A DNA stretch of 64,000 nucleotides, taken from contig OY720350.1 of the NCBI GenBank assembly GCA_963082975.1, positions 18,942,910 to 19,006,909 of the forward strand, written 5' to 3'. The notes under the pieces are model-generated. The model made no database searches. It was given only the letters and a program-made list of their open reading frames with translations, and was not told the DNA's origin. Positions 1 to 10,815 of the stretch are shown piece after piece. Position 1 is the stretch's first letter. The number at the start of each line of letters is the position of its first letter. The stretch is from Labia minor. Its lineage: Eukaryota; Arthropoda; Insecta; Dermaptera; Spongiphoridae. A program made the position numbers and the translations under genes.

Positions 1-374
1 ACAACCTTGAAAACAAGATTTTAGCACTTTGTTCAATATCTTCTGAAAACCAAAATTTATTCATAAAATATAATAATATTAAACAACATCTTAGTTTGTT
101 CTTATATTAACAGGGGAAAAAATTTATTTTTATTTTAATATTTATTTGGCCTTTTAGATACTTTAAATTGTTGGTTTTTATGATTTAAATATTCTTAAAA
201 ATAAAAAAAAATATTTTCTACATTTTTAAAACTTTTTAATTAATCTATAAAGCTACATTTAATGTACAAAATAAAAATGTTGTAATGGCCCCTGTCTAAA
301 TTAAATATATAAAATATAAAAATAGCTCTTAAGTTTTTATACTTATACCAGAGTGTTTTATTGTTCATTAAAGA
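1..374 (+). promoter_or_regulatory. 5' flank and probable UTR of the SR gene
   Basis: AT-rich sequence with TATA-like stretches but no decisive core promoter. A CAG acceptor near 352 suggests that part of the 5'UTR may come from an exon upstream of the window. The boundary between promoter and UTR cannot be set from sequence alone. Confidence 0.3.
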
Positions 375-497
375 ATGGGTACGAGAGTTTTCGTTGGTGG
401 ATTAACATACCGTGTTCGGGAACGTGACTTGGAGAACTTCTTCCGCAAATATGGCCGAATCAAGGAGGTTGCAATGAAGAATGGATTTGCCTTTGTG
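375..497 (+). CDS. SR gene alternative first coding exon 1a
   Basis: This exon has 41 codons ending in phase 0 at a GTAAGT donor. It begins [20 protein letters not shown] and ends MKNGFAFV, so it supplies beta1 (RNP2), alpha1, beta2 and half of RNP1 of RRM1. It splices in frame to the exon at 860 ([10 protein letters not shown]). A possible acceptor (ATACCAG) lies just upstream near 352, so it could be reached from a 5'UTR exon to the left. Compared with fly B52 it is the more divergent of the two copies: it lacks the V of the MVG start and has ERDLENFF instead of ERDLERFF. Confidence 0.85.
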
Positions 498-1714
498 GTA
501 AGTCTTTAATCTTTTCTTTTTTTTTTCTTTCAGTATGGTAGGCACCAGAATTTATGTTGGAGGACTTGCATATGGGGTCGGAGAGAGAGATCTAGAAAGA
601 TTTTTTAAACGCTTTGGTCGAATTCGAATTGTTCTTCTTAAAAGAGGTTACGCTTTTCTAGTAAGTATTGAAAACGGGGGGGAAAATGATCGAGTTTATA
701 TATATATAGTTTTTTGATCACCCGTCTAATAATTTATATTTAAATAATCATCATAATCAATATTAATTAAATATGGGATTTCCAAAATATTTTAATGATT
801 AAAAAAAAATATTGAAGTTAATTTAGATAAAAACTTTAATTATAATTATTTTATTACAGGAATTCGATGATTATCGTGATGCAGATGATGCAGTTTATGA
901 ACTCAATGGCAAAGACCTTTTAGGCGAAAGGTAAATTATATTATAGTATAAAATGAACTTGAAATATATTAAATGTTTTATTTTTTCTAATTTTGTATAA
1001 TTTAATTCATATCAATTAAATAAATATCTAATTTATAATTTTATTTTTTTGTTAATATATTTATTATAAATTATAACATTCTATTAATAACTAGTAAAGC
1101 TTAATTTTAAGTAGTTAAATTATTTTTTATGAAGTATTTAACATCTTAAATTAAAATTTCAATATTTCAACTTAAAGCTTTTATATCATTTAATTTTAAT
1201 AATCGTTTGTTTTTTTTTTCACTTTTATTTTTTTTAATTTAGAGTCATAGTTGAACATGCTAGAGGAACTGCAAGAAGAGATCGTGGTTATAACATGAAC
1301 AACTATGGAAGGCGTCGTTCAAATTGGATGGACAAGTATGCAATCAGATTAGACCAACTCCTTTTTCTTTTTTTTTTAACGTTAGGAATTTTTTTTTCCA
1401 AAGATAGAAGACAGTTAATAAAAATCATTGTTTTAGTTTTTTATATTATAAATTATTTTTTTCTTTGATTTTTTTTATTTTAATTAATTATTTTGACTTG
1501 TCATTACTTTCTTTTTTACCCCTTACCTAATTTTATTTTTAGATTTAGTTAAGAGAATGGACTTAATTTTTTTATAGTAGCATTTTCCAGTAGACACTTT
1601 CAATATATACTCACACACATATTTTTAAGTTTTATTTAAAAAAAAAATAAACAATAAAAGTTTGCTTCAAAATTATCGTAGAACTTGCAAATCGTTCTAC
1701 ATTTATTTCTTAAA

Positions 1715-1745
<31 letters not shown>

Positions 1746-4700
1746 AAATAAACTTGTAGATTTGGAATGTACAAAATATAATTCTAATTTAACAATTTTT
1801 TTTTTAATTTTTTTATTCATTTATTTTTTTCGCAAGTGTAGTTTCTTTTTATTTATTTTTTTTTTTTTTAAGAAATATTGAAATTTTATTCAATTTCAAT
1901 GTTTAAATTAAAATTTTTTAATTAGTATGAAAAATTATTTAATAACAATTTTTATATATGATTTTGTGTTACGAGTATCCCTTTTATCAAAAACACAATT
2001 TTCTCTTAATAATAGTTAAATCTGATTCGATCTATATTTGGGTCTGTCTACTCATAATTTATAATTAAGTCCATTAATTCCCTTTATAGTAATTTATCAT
2101 TAACAGGTAAACTGATATTGAAATTTTTCATTTATTAAAATCTAACCCTTAAAATATCAATATTTAGTAAATTAATTAAACTGGAATTTATTATTTCAGA
2201 GACATGGATGTCCGTATTCACGACAGGTATGCATTATTTAAACTTTTTTTATTAGTTATGCATGTAAAATAAATTTAATTTAAAAAAAAATTACTTATTA
2301 TTTTTTAAAGAAAAAAAATTAAAATAATTATTTTTTTTAATTTAATTGTAATTTTGTTTATAAAGGCCCATCATTCAAAATTTATTCAAGGGGTTCCCAA
2401 AGTTTTTAATCTTGGTGGGCCATTTTACAACTATTTTAGGGCCATTTCTTTTCTTTTTTTTTTTATTTATTTATTATTATAATTAACCTGTAGTGAAAAC
2501 ATTTTTTAATTTTACCTAAATCTTTTGTTGTGCGTTTTCAGTCATGTAAAAGAAAAACATTATTTTTCCACGGGCCGCACGGTAGCTCGAGGGCCGCAGT
2601 CGGCCCGCGGTCAGCACTTTGGGAATCCCTGGTATAAGAAACCATTTGGATTTTTAATTACACACTTAGTCTGATTTTATTTTATTGAAAACTCTATTTC
2701 GTACAAAATTCAAAATTAAATTTCTTGATTTTCTTTCACTTTATTATCGATATTTATTATGTATTAATTTTCACATTCTTTTTCACTTTTGATTTATTCC
2801 TATTACTATGTTTGATTTCAAAAATTCATTTGTCTAGATGAGATATATTTAAGTTAATTTTATTATTATTTAGTTTTTTTATTTATATTTTTTTTTTATT
2901 TTTTTTTTTTTTTACTTTCTAACATTTTTTTAATAAGCAGAGATTCCCAAGATGACTGCAAAAGATAATTTATATTAAAAAAAAAGCAAATTTTTGTTAA
3001 ATTTTTCATTTGATTTTGATGGCAAACTTGTAATATTTTTATTTAAAAATTGTATCAATTTTTAACATACTAATTTCGTCCATTCTCAAATATTTGCATG
3101 AAAAAAGCTTTTATTTTAACTTATAATTTGCATTTTTTTATCGCTCTTTTATTAAGATTTTATTTTTTTTTTTATTATACGTATAAATATTTAAATAAAT
3201 AAACAATTATAAATATATATAATTTATATATATATATTTATATTTGTTTATTAATTTATATTAATTATCAACTGGACATTATGAATTTTTGCATTCGTGA
3301 GTTTTCAATAAAGAAAATATCACATTTTTTATTTTATATGTAAGATTATGATCTTTATATTTATTATGTTTATTATTTATTTATAGGTATGGGCCACCAA
3401 CAAGAACGGAATATCGTTTGATTGTTGAAAATCTCTCCAGCCGAGTGAGTTGGCAGGTATGTGATAACCATTTCTCATTTCATGTTTTTTATTTTTAATT
3501 CCATGTTGATATGATTTTTGGGGTTATGTGACAGAGCAGATTTATAATTTTTTTTACACACTTTCACAGCTAGAAAATTTTTCTTCTCATCACCGTAGAA
3601 ATCTTATTCATTTAAATTAATAATGTTAATTAAAATAAAGTTATTCATACTCATTTCATTTCATTTTTTTATATGTTTATTTATATATTTATTTTAATTA
3701 AAACAAACAATTGGAAAACCGATCGGTGAAGCAAGTATTGTTATTTTTTTTTTAATATGAATCGATAGGAAATTAGGAATTGATGTATTGCTTAAGGTTG
3801 GATATGGGGGTTTTTGATCGTTATACTGAAGCAGCCAATGATGCCCTGGAAGAGTCGTGGATGCGCCTTCTGAGAAAATTACAAAGAGCCCAAAACTGAA
3901 GTCAACGAAGTGACCGGAAGACATGAAGATAACACTTATGTTCCATCTCGGAAGAATTAATTCCCACTTATCGGCAATCATGATTCCTAATTTTTTGTTT
4001 AGAAATACTTGATTCACCGATCGGTTCACCAAATTTCTAGGCAGGGTGTATATTTATTATTTTATTTGATTTTTTCACTGCTCTCGTCACTTGAATATTA
4101 CTGAAGTGTTATGCTATTTAAATAAACACTCGTATTTTTCTCCGAAGAGTACTTCTTGGGTCGGATTCGGGAGGGAGGCATCCCCCTCCGCTTAGTCAAG
4201 TACCTAGTACCATGGACCGATGGAGGTTGTACCAAAGTGGTGTGTTCTGCGACCGCGCAGTGGGTGGTGCACGATGTTACCTTGTGGCCGTTTTCGGATT
4301 TCTCTACTTTTCCCCGTCCCATTGAGCCTCACACAGAAAGCGAGCATTTACAGAAGGGCCCAAAGGTAAATGGCGCTAACCACAGTATGTGCACCACTTT
4401 AATTCACCCACCTTACCTGGTTGGTAATCGTCTAGCATGTGCCAATGAGCATATCAGGTTCAGACTACCAAGTTATTAGCTTTGACGTACATATATATTT
4501 ATAACTTCTTCATCAACTTTATAAAGGGGTATGTCCATTTTATATAAGTTTCTAAATGTGCTTGAAATTAGGTCTGATGAATTTAGAGATTCTTTTTTAT
4601 TTCCGGTATTATTTCTCTTTGGGATGTTGTACTTTTTTTTTTTGGTCATCTTTTTCATTAGATTTTTATTATTTTATTTTATTCTTATAATTTCATTTCA

Positions 4701-7579
4701 TATGATTGATTATTTATAAATTTATTTGAATTTTGAAAGTCCCCTTTTTTTTCTATATTCTCTATTTATTGATATAAAATATCTGATCAATTAAAGGAAG
4801 TGAAGAGTTCTCTGGATTTTCTACTTGGCTTCCTCAAAGATCGATATATGGACCACTGGATATTCACAATGAAGATAATACATCTGTACAAATCTCAACT
4901 GGCTTTTTGATATTAATAACTAATAGTCATATTGAAAAAGATTCATTCGTTGGGCTCTGCATAAAAGGATCCAAAAGCAGGATGAGGCTCTTCTGTGGAT
5001 TTCTTCGGATTTATGAGGCTCTACATAATAATCTACAATACTTTAAAAAAGAAGGAAAAATGGCGCTCTAAAAATTTCTTCTAAAAGGGCATCGAGAATT
5101 GATGATTATTATTGGATGGAATGATCTGGAACGATCTGGAACCAACTGATTGGATGACAGCGATGCTTTCTGCTCACCGCGTCGGATTTAAGGATTATTT
5201 TTGTTTTCGCTAAAGGATGGATCATCATTTTGGATAATGTGGCCGTTTGAGTTGACCTGAGTCGCCATCCAGATGCATCTTCAGATCCATTGATACAGAT
5301 ACAGATATTTTTCTCTTTATTATTCAATATTTCTTCTTTTATTTTAATTTTCTTATTAACCTCTTTTTTATATAAAAGAAAAAATTTCATAGATTGTTTA
5401 CTAACAGTTCTTATAATTCTTTACCAAGTGTTATTTGAATCTGTATCGAGAGGATCTTCTTCCTTTTTTTCCTCCAAACTATTTGCTATTTTTACGCGGC
5501 TCTATCGAACCAGCTAATTTCAAGCACTTTTAGAATAAATAATTTTAGAAAAATTATATATATTTCTTTGTTAATGATATTTTTATACCATGACATCATA
5601 CAACATCGATTGAATAGATTGTTTCAAACTTGGTTTCATTTAAAATAGAGCAAAGAAAAAAAATAATTGGAAAAATCCTTTCCGTTTAGTAGCAGAGTTG
5701 ATGTTAGTGTGAGATTAGTGACTTATTATTAAAGTTCATTTGAATAATTGTTTCTTTTGTGATTTATATCACAGGATTTGAAAGATTATATGCGACAAGC
5801 CGGCGAGGTAACATACGCAGATGCCCATAAACAACGCCGTAACGAAGGGTAATTATATTTATTTATTTATTCATATGAAATTTAATTTGTTTTTTTTTTT
5901 TTTTTAATTCTATTTTTAAATTAAATTTATTTTATATAATTTTAAATCTATTATTTTCATTTTAAACATAAATTATTGTTTATTTATATTATAAAACAAA
6001 TTAATATTATTAAAATATATATTTTTTTAATAATTTAAATGATGAGCAAATCTTTCGGGTCTGAAAAGAAATGAAGTTAACTTAGTCCCAATGTGTTCTG
6101 ATAAAAATTGAATTTTTATATATAAGTTGAAATTTTATAAATAAAATTAAATTAATATATAAAATTAATTGTTATTCTAGTGTCGTTGAATTTGCCACTC
6201 ATTCTGATATGAGAAATGCAATTGATAAACTTGATGATACTGAATTAAATGGACGTAGAATTCGATTAATTGAAGATTTGCGAAGAGGCCGTGGTCGGCG
6301 ATCCAGATCTTCAAGCTCTAGATCAAGATCAAGAACCCGTTCTAGGTCCCGAAGACGTTCTAGGACTCGTTCAAGGTAAACTTTTTTTAAATGTTATCCA
6401 ATATTCCTTTATATAATATGAATTTTTCATTTAATTAATTAAATACCATGATGATCAATCATCTTTCGGGTCCTAATTGTCTTGCGGACACAATTCCCAA
6501 CGTTCTGATGTTTTTTTATAACCATTTATTTATTTTTGTAATAAATTATTTAATTTTAAATACCAATTATAGTTATGCTACTGTTTATTCTCGTAGATCT
6601 CGTAGCAGACGAAGCTCTCGAAGCCGTAGTCGTCGTAGCAGCCACAGCAAATCCAAGTCTAAATCAAAATCCAAATCGAAATCTCGCTCTAAATCTAAAT
6701 CCAAGTAAGATTCTTAAAATTTACTTCATTTATATTAATAAAATATTAATAGAAATACATCTTAAATATATATATATAATAAATTAATATAAATTAAATT
6801 CAAATTCACGTTTTAACTAAAAAAATTAAATTATTTTATGATGATTAATCATCTTTCGGGTCTTAATCGACTTGAAGACATTCTCCCAACGTCCTGATAT
6901 TGATAAAGGAATATTTTAAGATAAAAAATAATTTTTTTAATAATGGATAATTTTAATTATTTTATTTTTTTTTAGATCACGTGAACAATCCAAGTCCAAA
7001 TCCAAATCTCGTTCAAGGTCGCGATCCAGGTCTCGTTCACGTTCTCAATCACAATTGAATAATCGCTCAAAATCGCGATCTCAATCTAAATCCAAGGCTA
7101 AATCTGTTTCCAAGTAAGAACAATTTTATTTATATGATTTTTAATTTGTAATATTGTCTTTAAAATGTTCGACATGATGATAAACTACATCTTTCGGGAC
7201 TGAGTTCTTTGAAGACATTAACATCCCACAACGCTCTGAGGCGAACATTTATTAAGAAATTATTACCTTATCTTTCGATTATTTTAATTTTTATCATATT
7301 TCTCTATTTATATTTTCAACCACATTATTTTAAAATTCAAATATTTCATTTTTAAAATTAAAGCAAAATTACTTTTTCATTTAATTAATTTTCTTGATTT
7401 TTTTTTATTATTATTGCAGAGATCGTTCACCTTATCAATCCCCAAGCAAAGATCGAAGCAAATCTAAATCTAAATCTAAATCCAAGTCACCAACACGCAG
7501 TCCTTCAAAAAGTCCTATGAATGATCGAAGTTCCCCTCCAGAAAATGGACGTGACTCAAAAATGGAAGAAGACGATTAA
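375..7579 (+). CDS. B52/SRSF6-like: SR splicing factor, B52/SRSF4-5-6 type (two RRMs plus RS domain)
   Basis: Nuclear splicing regulator that binds exonic enhancers through its RRMs and recruits spliceosome parts through its RS tail. Proposed coding exons: 375-497 or 535-660, 860-930, 1243-1335, 2200-2226, 3387-3456, 5775-5848, 6181-6375, 6597-6704, 6976-7113, 7420-7579. Reading phase is kept at every join, giving 352 or 353 residues. RRM1 covers roughly residues 1-72, with VFVGGL or IYVGGL as RNP2 and [18 protein letters not shown] after RNP1. RRM2 starts near residue 108 ([20 protein letters not shown]) and carries the SR-family SWQDLKD signature. The RS/KS tail runs from about residue 185 to the end, which is [11 protein letters not shown]. 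Length and order match fly B52 as I remember it. The fourth coding exon is a 27-nt microexon. The first coding exon is duplicated, and the last four introns carry snoRNA-like units. Family assignment is firm; orthology among SRSF4, 5 and 6 is not resolved. Confidence 0.95.
535..660 (+). CDS. SR gene alternative first coding exon 1b (tandem duplicate of 1a)
   Basis: This exon has 42 codons from its own ATG, one base after a pyrimidine-rich TTTCAG acceptor at 532-533, and ends in phase 0 at a GTAAGT donor. It begins [20 protein letters not shown] and ends LKRGYAFL, so it encodes the same half of RRM1 as exon 1a with 24 of 40 aligned residues identical. It also splices in frame to 860. Splicing 1a to 1b would remove only 36 bp and would shift the frame, reaching a stop before the end of 1b. 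It therefore behaves as an alternative to 1a, not an extra exon. It is closer to canonical B52 than 1a is. Confidence 0.8.
2388..2631. mobile_element. hAT-type MITE in SR intron 4
   Basis: The left end GGGGTTCCCAAAG and the right end CTTTGGGAATCCCTG are inverted copies of each other. Inside are GC-rich GGGCCGC and GGCCCGCGG segments in an otherwise T-rich body. This is the common 'caggggttcccaaa' hAT end type. No clean 8-bp target duplication remains, so it is probably old. Confidence 0.6.
3718..4025. mobile_element. MITE with 22-bp terminal inverted repeats in SR intron 5
   Basis: ACCGATCGGTGAAGCAAGT at the left is matched by the inverted ACTTGATTCACCGATCGGT at the right, with one mismatch in 22 bp. 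Imperfect pairing continues inward (ATTAGGAAT against ATTCCTAAT). The interior contains short open stretches but no transposase I can name. The superfamily is unknown. Confidence 0.6.
4140..4475. other. GC-richer island in SR intron 5, unassigned
   Basis: About 330 bp with clearly higher GC than its surroundings, and open on both strands (107 codons plus, 74 codons minus). I recognise no protein in either frame and see no flanking repeats. It could be the remnant of a retrocopy or a mobile element. Confidence 0.3.
6032..6109 (+). ncRNA. intronic C/D-box snoRNA-like unit 1
   Basis: C box ATGATGA at 6039-6045, D' box CTGA at 6061-6064, a C'-like TGAAGTT near 6072 and D box CTGA at 6098-6101. 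The short flanks AATTT and AAATT can pair as a terminal stem. The guide ATCTTTCGGGT before D' is complementary to ACCCGAAAGAU of 28S rRNA. The D box lies about 80 nt before the acceptor at 6180, the usual spacing for intron-processed C/D snoRNAs in animals. Confidence 0.7.
6440..6516 (+). ncRNA. intronic C/D-box snoRNA-like unit 2
   Basis: C box ATGATGA at 6448-6454, degenerate D' (CCTA) after the guide, and D box CTGA at 6505-6508. The guide CATCTTTCGGGTC pairs over 13 nt with GACCCGAAAGAUG of 28S rRNA. Before the D box is the shared segment TCCCAACGTT. It sits in the next SR intron, with the D box about 88 nt from the acceptor. Confidence 0.7.
6830..6905 (+). ncRNA. intronic C/D-box snoRNA-like unit 3
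   Basis: C box ATGATGA at 6838-6844, D'-like CTTA, and D box CTGA at 6894-6897. It has the same 13-nt guide CATCTTTCGGGTC as unit 2 and the shared TCCCAACGTC before the D box. The D box lies about 78 nt before the acceptor of the following SR exon. The terminal stem is weak, being AT-rich. Confidence 0.7.
7165..7248 (+). ncRNA. intronic C/D-box snoRNA-like unit 4
   Basis: C box ATGATGA at 7174-7180, D' CTGA at 7200-7203, D box CTGA at 7236-7239. It is bounded by a perfect 7-bp terminal stem, ATGTTCG (7165-7171) with CGAACAT (7242-7248), which is the k-turn-closing stem expected of a C/D snoRNA. The guide CATCTTTCGGG is shared with the other units. This is the best-formed of the four. It lies about 180 nt from its acceptor, further than the others. 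Confidence 0.78.
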
Positions 7580-7740
7580 ATATTTTTTAAATAAAATTAA
7601 ATTATTTTATACTGGCCATCAAAGGGTCAATATATTTCTAGATAATCCAAACTCGTTGATAATGTAAAATAATATGTATAATTTTTTTTTTTTTCTTATA
7701 TTTTGTTACATAATAAATTTTGTTATTTAAAGTATTCTTT
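7580..7740 (+). terminator. 3'UTR and polyadenylation region of the SR gene
   Basis: AATAAA occurs just after the stop (in TTAAATAAAATT) and again as CATAATAAATTTTG near 7710, followed by T-rich sequence. Either could serve as the poly(A) signal. The exact cleavage site is not visible. Confidence 0.45.
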
Positions 7741-8913
7741 GGAGACAATTAACAATCACCTTTAAAGTTACTTTTAATATTTTTTATTTAAATATAGAAG
7801 TATTTATCTATTTATTTTAATTTATAAAAAATCTAGATATGTTCTTCTATATTTATTAAGAAAAAATTTTCATATTTAATATGAAATTTTTATCCTAAGT
7901 TTATTTCATATTAACTACGGAAAATTTTATATAAAATATAGGGGTTTTAATTTACTAAAAATAAACTTTAATTGTTCTCGTTAGCCAAGCACTTGATGTT
8001 AAAAAATGGAATGGCTGGTTGACGGGTCCATTTGAAGATATACGCTAAGAAAATCATTCATTACATTTTATAAAATATATACAGATGCAATATTTAAAAA
8101 TAATTGTTACTAAGGTAACATTTAAAAAAAATGTGCAAATTATAAGTATTTTTATGTTATTTTAGTACCTGGTGAAATTAAATTTAATATTTTTTTTTTA
8201 AATGTTTAATTTTTTTTAGTAATATATATAACATATATATATATATAAATGTATATATATATATTTAGATTATGATAAATATTATATTCATTATTAATGT
8301 GTTTAAATAAAATAGTCTTGTAAAAAAATTGAAAATTAACTTTATTATAAAAAAAAAATTTTGATATATATATTTTTATTTTTATTTAATTTTCTCTTTA
8401 TTCATGCTCAAAACTCCATTGTTACATATTCCTCTTGAATTCCTTATCCATTGTTCTAATAACAATCATTTTGTTTTTAGTATAATTCATTAAAAATACA
8501 CTAAATATAGATTTAATCTTAATATTATTGAATTGTTAATGATGGTGATTATATTCATATGCAGCCTCAAAAAAAAAAATAATCTGAAAAATTGTCTTCC
8601 AACCCCGTATTTTGCCAAACATTTTGCTAAAAAGAGGCAACCAAAATCATGAGAAAATATTTCAAAAATATCTTGAAAAATTGAACGGGATGCACGTAAA
8701 ATCATCAATTCTAAAATCAAGTATGCAGAAAAGATAAAATCGACTTAAAAATTATGCCCTTGATAACTAAATAACAAGACTAGCATCTAGTCTTAATTAT
8801 AAACCTTATTTGTCCAAAATTGTAAAAGTTTTGTCTCAATATCATATCGATCAATTTTTAAATAAATGTTGCACTATATTTAGGTTTTGTTTTATTTATA
8901 TTGAATGGATTAC
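7741..8913. other. intergenic AT-rich stretch, nothing recognised
   Basis: Contains a (TA)n run at 8218-8270 and poly(A/T) tracts only. Confidence 0.5.
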
Positions 8914-9144
8914 CCCTAAAGCAGGGGTGAGCAACCTTTTTAACCCACGGGCCAATTTAAATTTTAAAATTTTGTGGCGGGCCGCACTTACTAATAATTT
9001 ACAAAGCTTTATATATATACTAATAAACATTATAATATTGTTTATAAATAATCGAGACGAATAATAAAATTATATTTTAGAAATGCTCGGCGGGCCGCAG
9101 AAAAACATTTAAAGGGCCGCGGGTTGCTCATCCCTGCCCTAAAG
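8914..9144. mobile_element. hAT-type MITE with intact 8-bp target duplication
   Basis: The element at 8922-9136 has ends CAGGGGTGAGCAACC and GGTTGCTCATCCCTG in inverted orientation and is flanked on both sides by CCCTAAAG. The interior carries GGGCCGC blocks typical of this family. At 215 bp and with no coding capacity it is non-autonomous. The perfect duplication implies a fairly recent insertion. Confidence 0.88.
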
Positions 9145-9235
9145 CAACGAAGCTATGTCAAAATTGCCAAACATTAACAGGGAAAAGTTCAAAATAGTTT
9201 GTTGTGTGTGTTAACTAGGTATATATATAAATGTA

Positions 9236-9376
9236 TATATTAAGTTGTAATCGGGAAACGCCTCTTATCATGCAGTAAAGGTATAGAGGCATGGTATATG
9301 ACCTTAGGAGAAGAGAGTAGATTTAGATTATTTGATAAAAGGATTCTTGGCAGCATTTATGGGCCAATTGTATAAA
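9236..9376 (+). mobile_element. non-LTR retrotransposon fragment
   Basis: A short decayed piece (ATAGAGGCATGGTATATGAC and following) resembling the 3' coding end of the element at 14430-15266, equivalent to its CEAWSMTLEDEGRFRVFE segment. It is truncated on both sides and abuts a mariner fragment. Confidence 0.5.
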
Positions 9377-9399
9377 TCAATTTTAAAAAATGTTTTGTG

Positions 9400-9835
9400 A
9401 GATAAAATACTAAGACAGGTCAATAAGTCGGTGAATTTTTGGATTTCTCGTCTCTTAAATGAAATGGCAATACTACCCTGTCGACCCAGCGGTCTTAATT
9501 TTTTTTTGACATTCATTAATATTAGATTGCCTTGTGATTTGAAAAGAAAATGGAAAAAAGTGAATTTCCATGAAAATTCATGAATTGGGATACCAATTGG
9601 TCCCTCATCCGCCCTATTCTTCGGATTTAACCCCCGAGTGACTTTCTTGTTTCCAAACCTGAACAAATAGCTCGGTGGAAAGAGATTTGACTCTAACGAT
9701 GAAATCATCTCACAAATAAATCTATTTTAATGTCCTTGACAAATCTTATTTTTTGGAAGGGATAAAAAAATTGGAGAAATGTTGGACAAAGTGTATAGAG
9801 CTTACAGGAGAGACTACCTTTACCTTTAATTTTAG
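9400..9835 (+). pseudogene. mariner transposase C-terminal remnant
   Basis: Broken plus-strand frames resemble the end of a mariner transposase: HPPYSSDLTP, then VERDLTLTMKSSHK, then GIKKLEKCWTKCIELTGE. Stops and frameshifts interrupt it. AGGTCAATAAGTC at the left matches terminal sequence of related copies near 34099 and 44322. It is inactive. Confidence 0.6.
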
Positions 9836-10737
9836 TCTCATAATTTTAATATCTTCAAATCTTTACTTTGAGATTAAATTGTGTGCGTGCATGTTCGATG
9901 ATATGCTTGCTTTTCCAGTGTGTTAATCATTTAATGAATTTAAGTTCTTAAGATTATTTATAAAAATATATATATAAAATATAAATTTTTTTTCTCTAAA
10001 ATATTTGAAATTTTTTAATGTTTTGTCGTTTAATTTTTTGTTAATTCTTATAAATATTTATTAGTTAATTTTATTATTTATTATTATTGAGGACACCAAG
10101 TTCCATTCATTTTAATCAGATTGATGCAATGATGTAACATTTAATAATTGTAATAAATAATTAAAGAATTGTATATCAATATTTTTAAAGGGTCGAGCGA
10201 TAGCTCCGTGTTCCAGGTACTTATACATTTTGATTATTGTTAGTTTTTTTTGTGATCTACTATGAGTTGGTGTATGGTAGTATGATAGGTTCTATTTTCT
10301 CAGACAAACTCCACAGTTGTTTTTAAATATTATAATGTTATGTTAATGTCAGTTAATTTATTTAATTTAAAAAAATGTATTTTATAAATTATAAATATTA
10401 TATCATTTATATCAGAGCTCCTCGCACTTATTCGCACGTAGATGCACATTCACGCACAGATACGCGCATATACGCACATACTAATAATATATATAATTAT
10501 AATATATTATATAATATATAATTCGAATAACTACTCTTGCTAATTCTTATCAAGATTTTACTATTAAAAATGTTTTTTTTTTATTATCTTCTAATAAATC
10601 TAATCTATTTGACTTTATTATGTTTAAATTTAAGTTAATAAAGATTAGTTTAAATTAAAGAAATATTAAATCTTAGACTAAAATCATTGAAAGTTAATTA
10701 AACTAATAATAATATCATCCAACTTATAATCTAAATC

Positions 10738-10815
10738 AGGGACCGGCAACCTTCCGCCCGTGGTCCAGATCCGGTTTGCGACATCCTTTTTTCCGCCCCG
10801 CCACTTGCTAAATTA
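10738..10815. mobile_element. one-ended hAT-type MITE fragment
   Basis: CAGGGACCGGCAACC followed by a GC-rich stretch resembles one terminus of a hAT-type MITE. I find no matching inverted end downstream, so this is a truncated copy. Confidence 0.4.

Noticed and set aside
2930-2970. Possible poison exon in SR intron 4 after ATAAGCAG
   Set aside because: An acceptor-like site and an in-frame stop are present but no GT donor follows at a sensible distance.
4098-4479. Overlapping open frames on both strands (74 and 107 codons)
   Set aside because: No recognisable domain, no splice or promoter signals, and openness on both strands follows from the local GC rise. Kept only as an unassigned GC-rich island.
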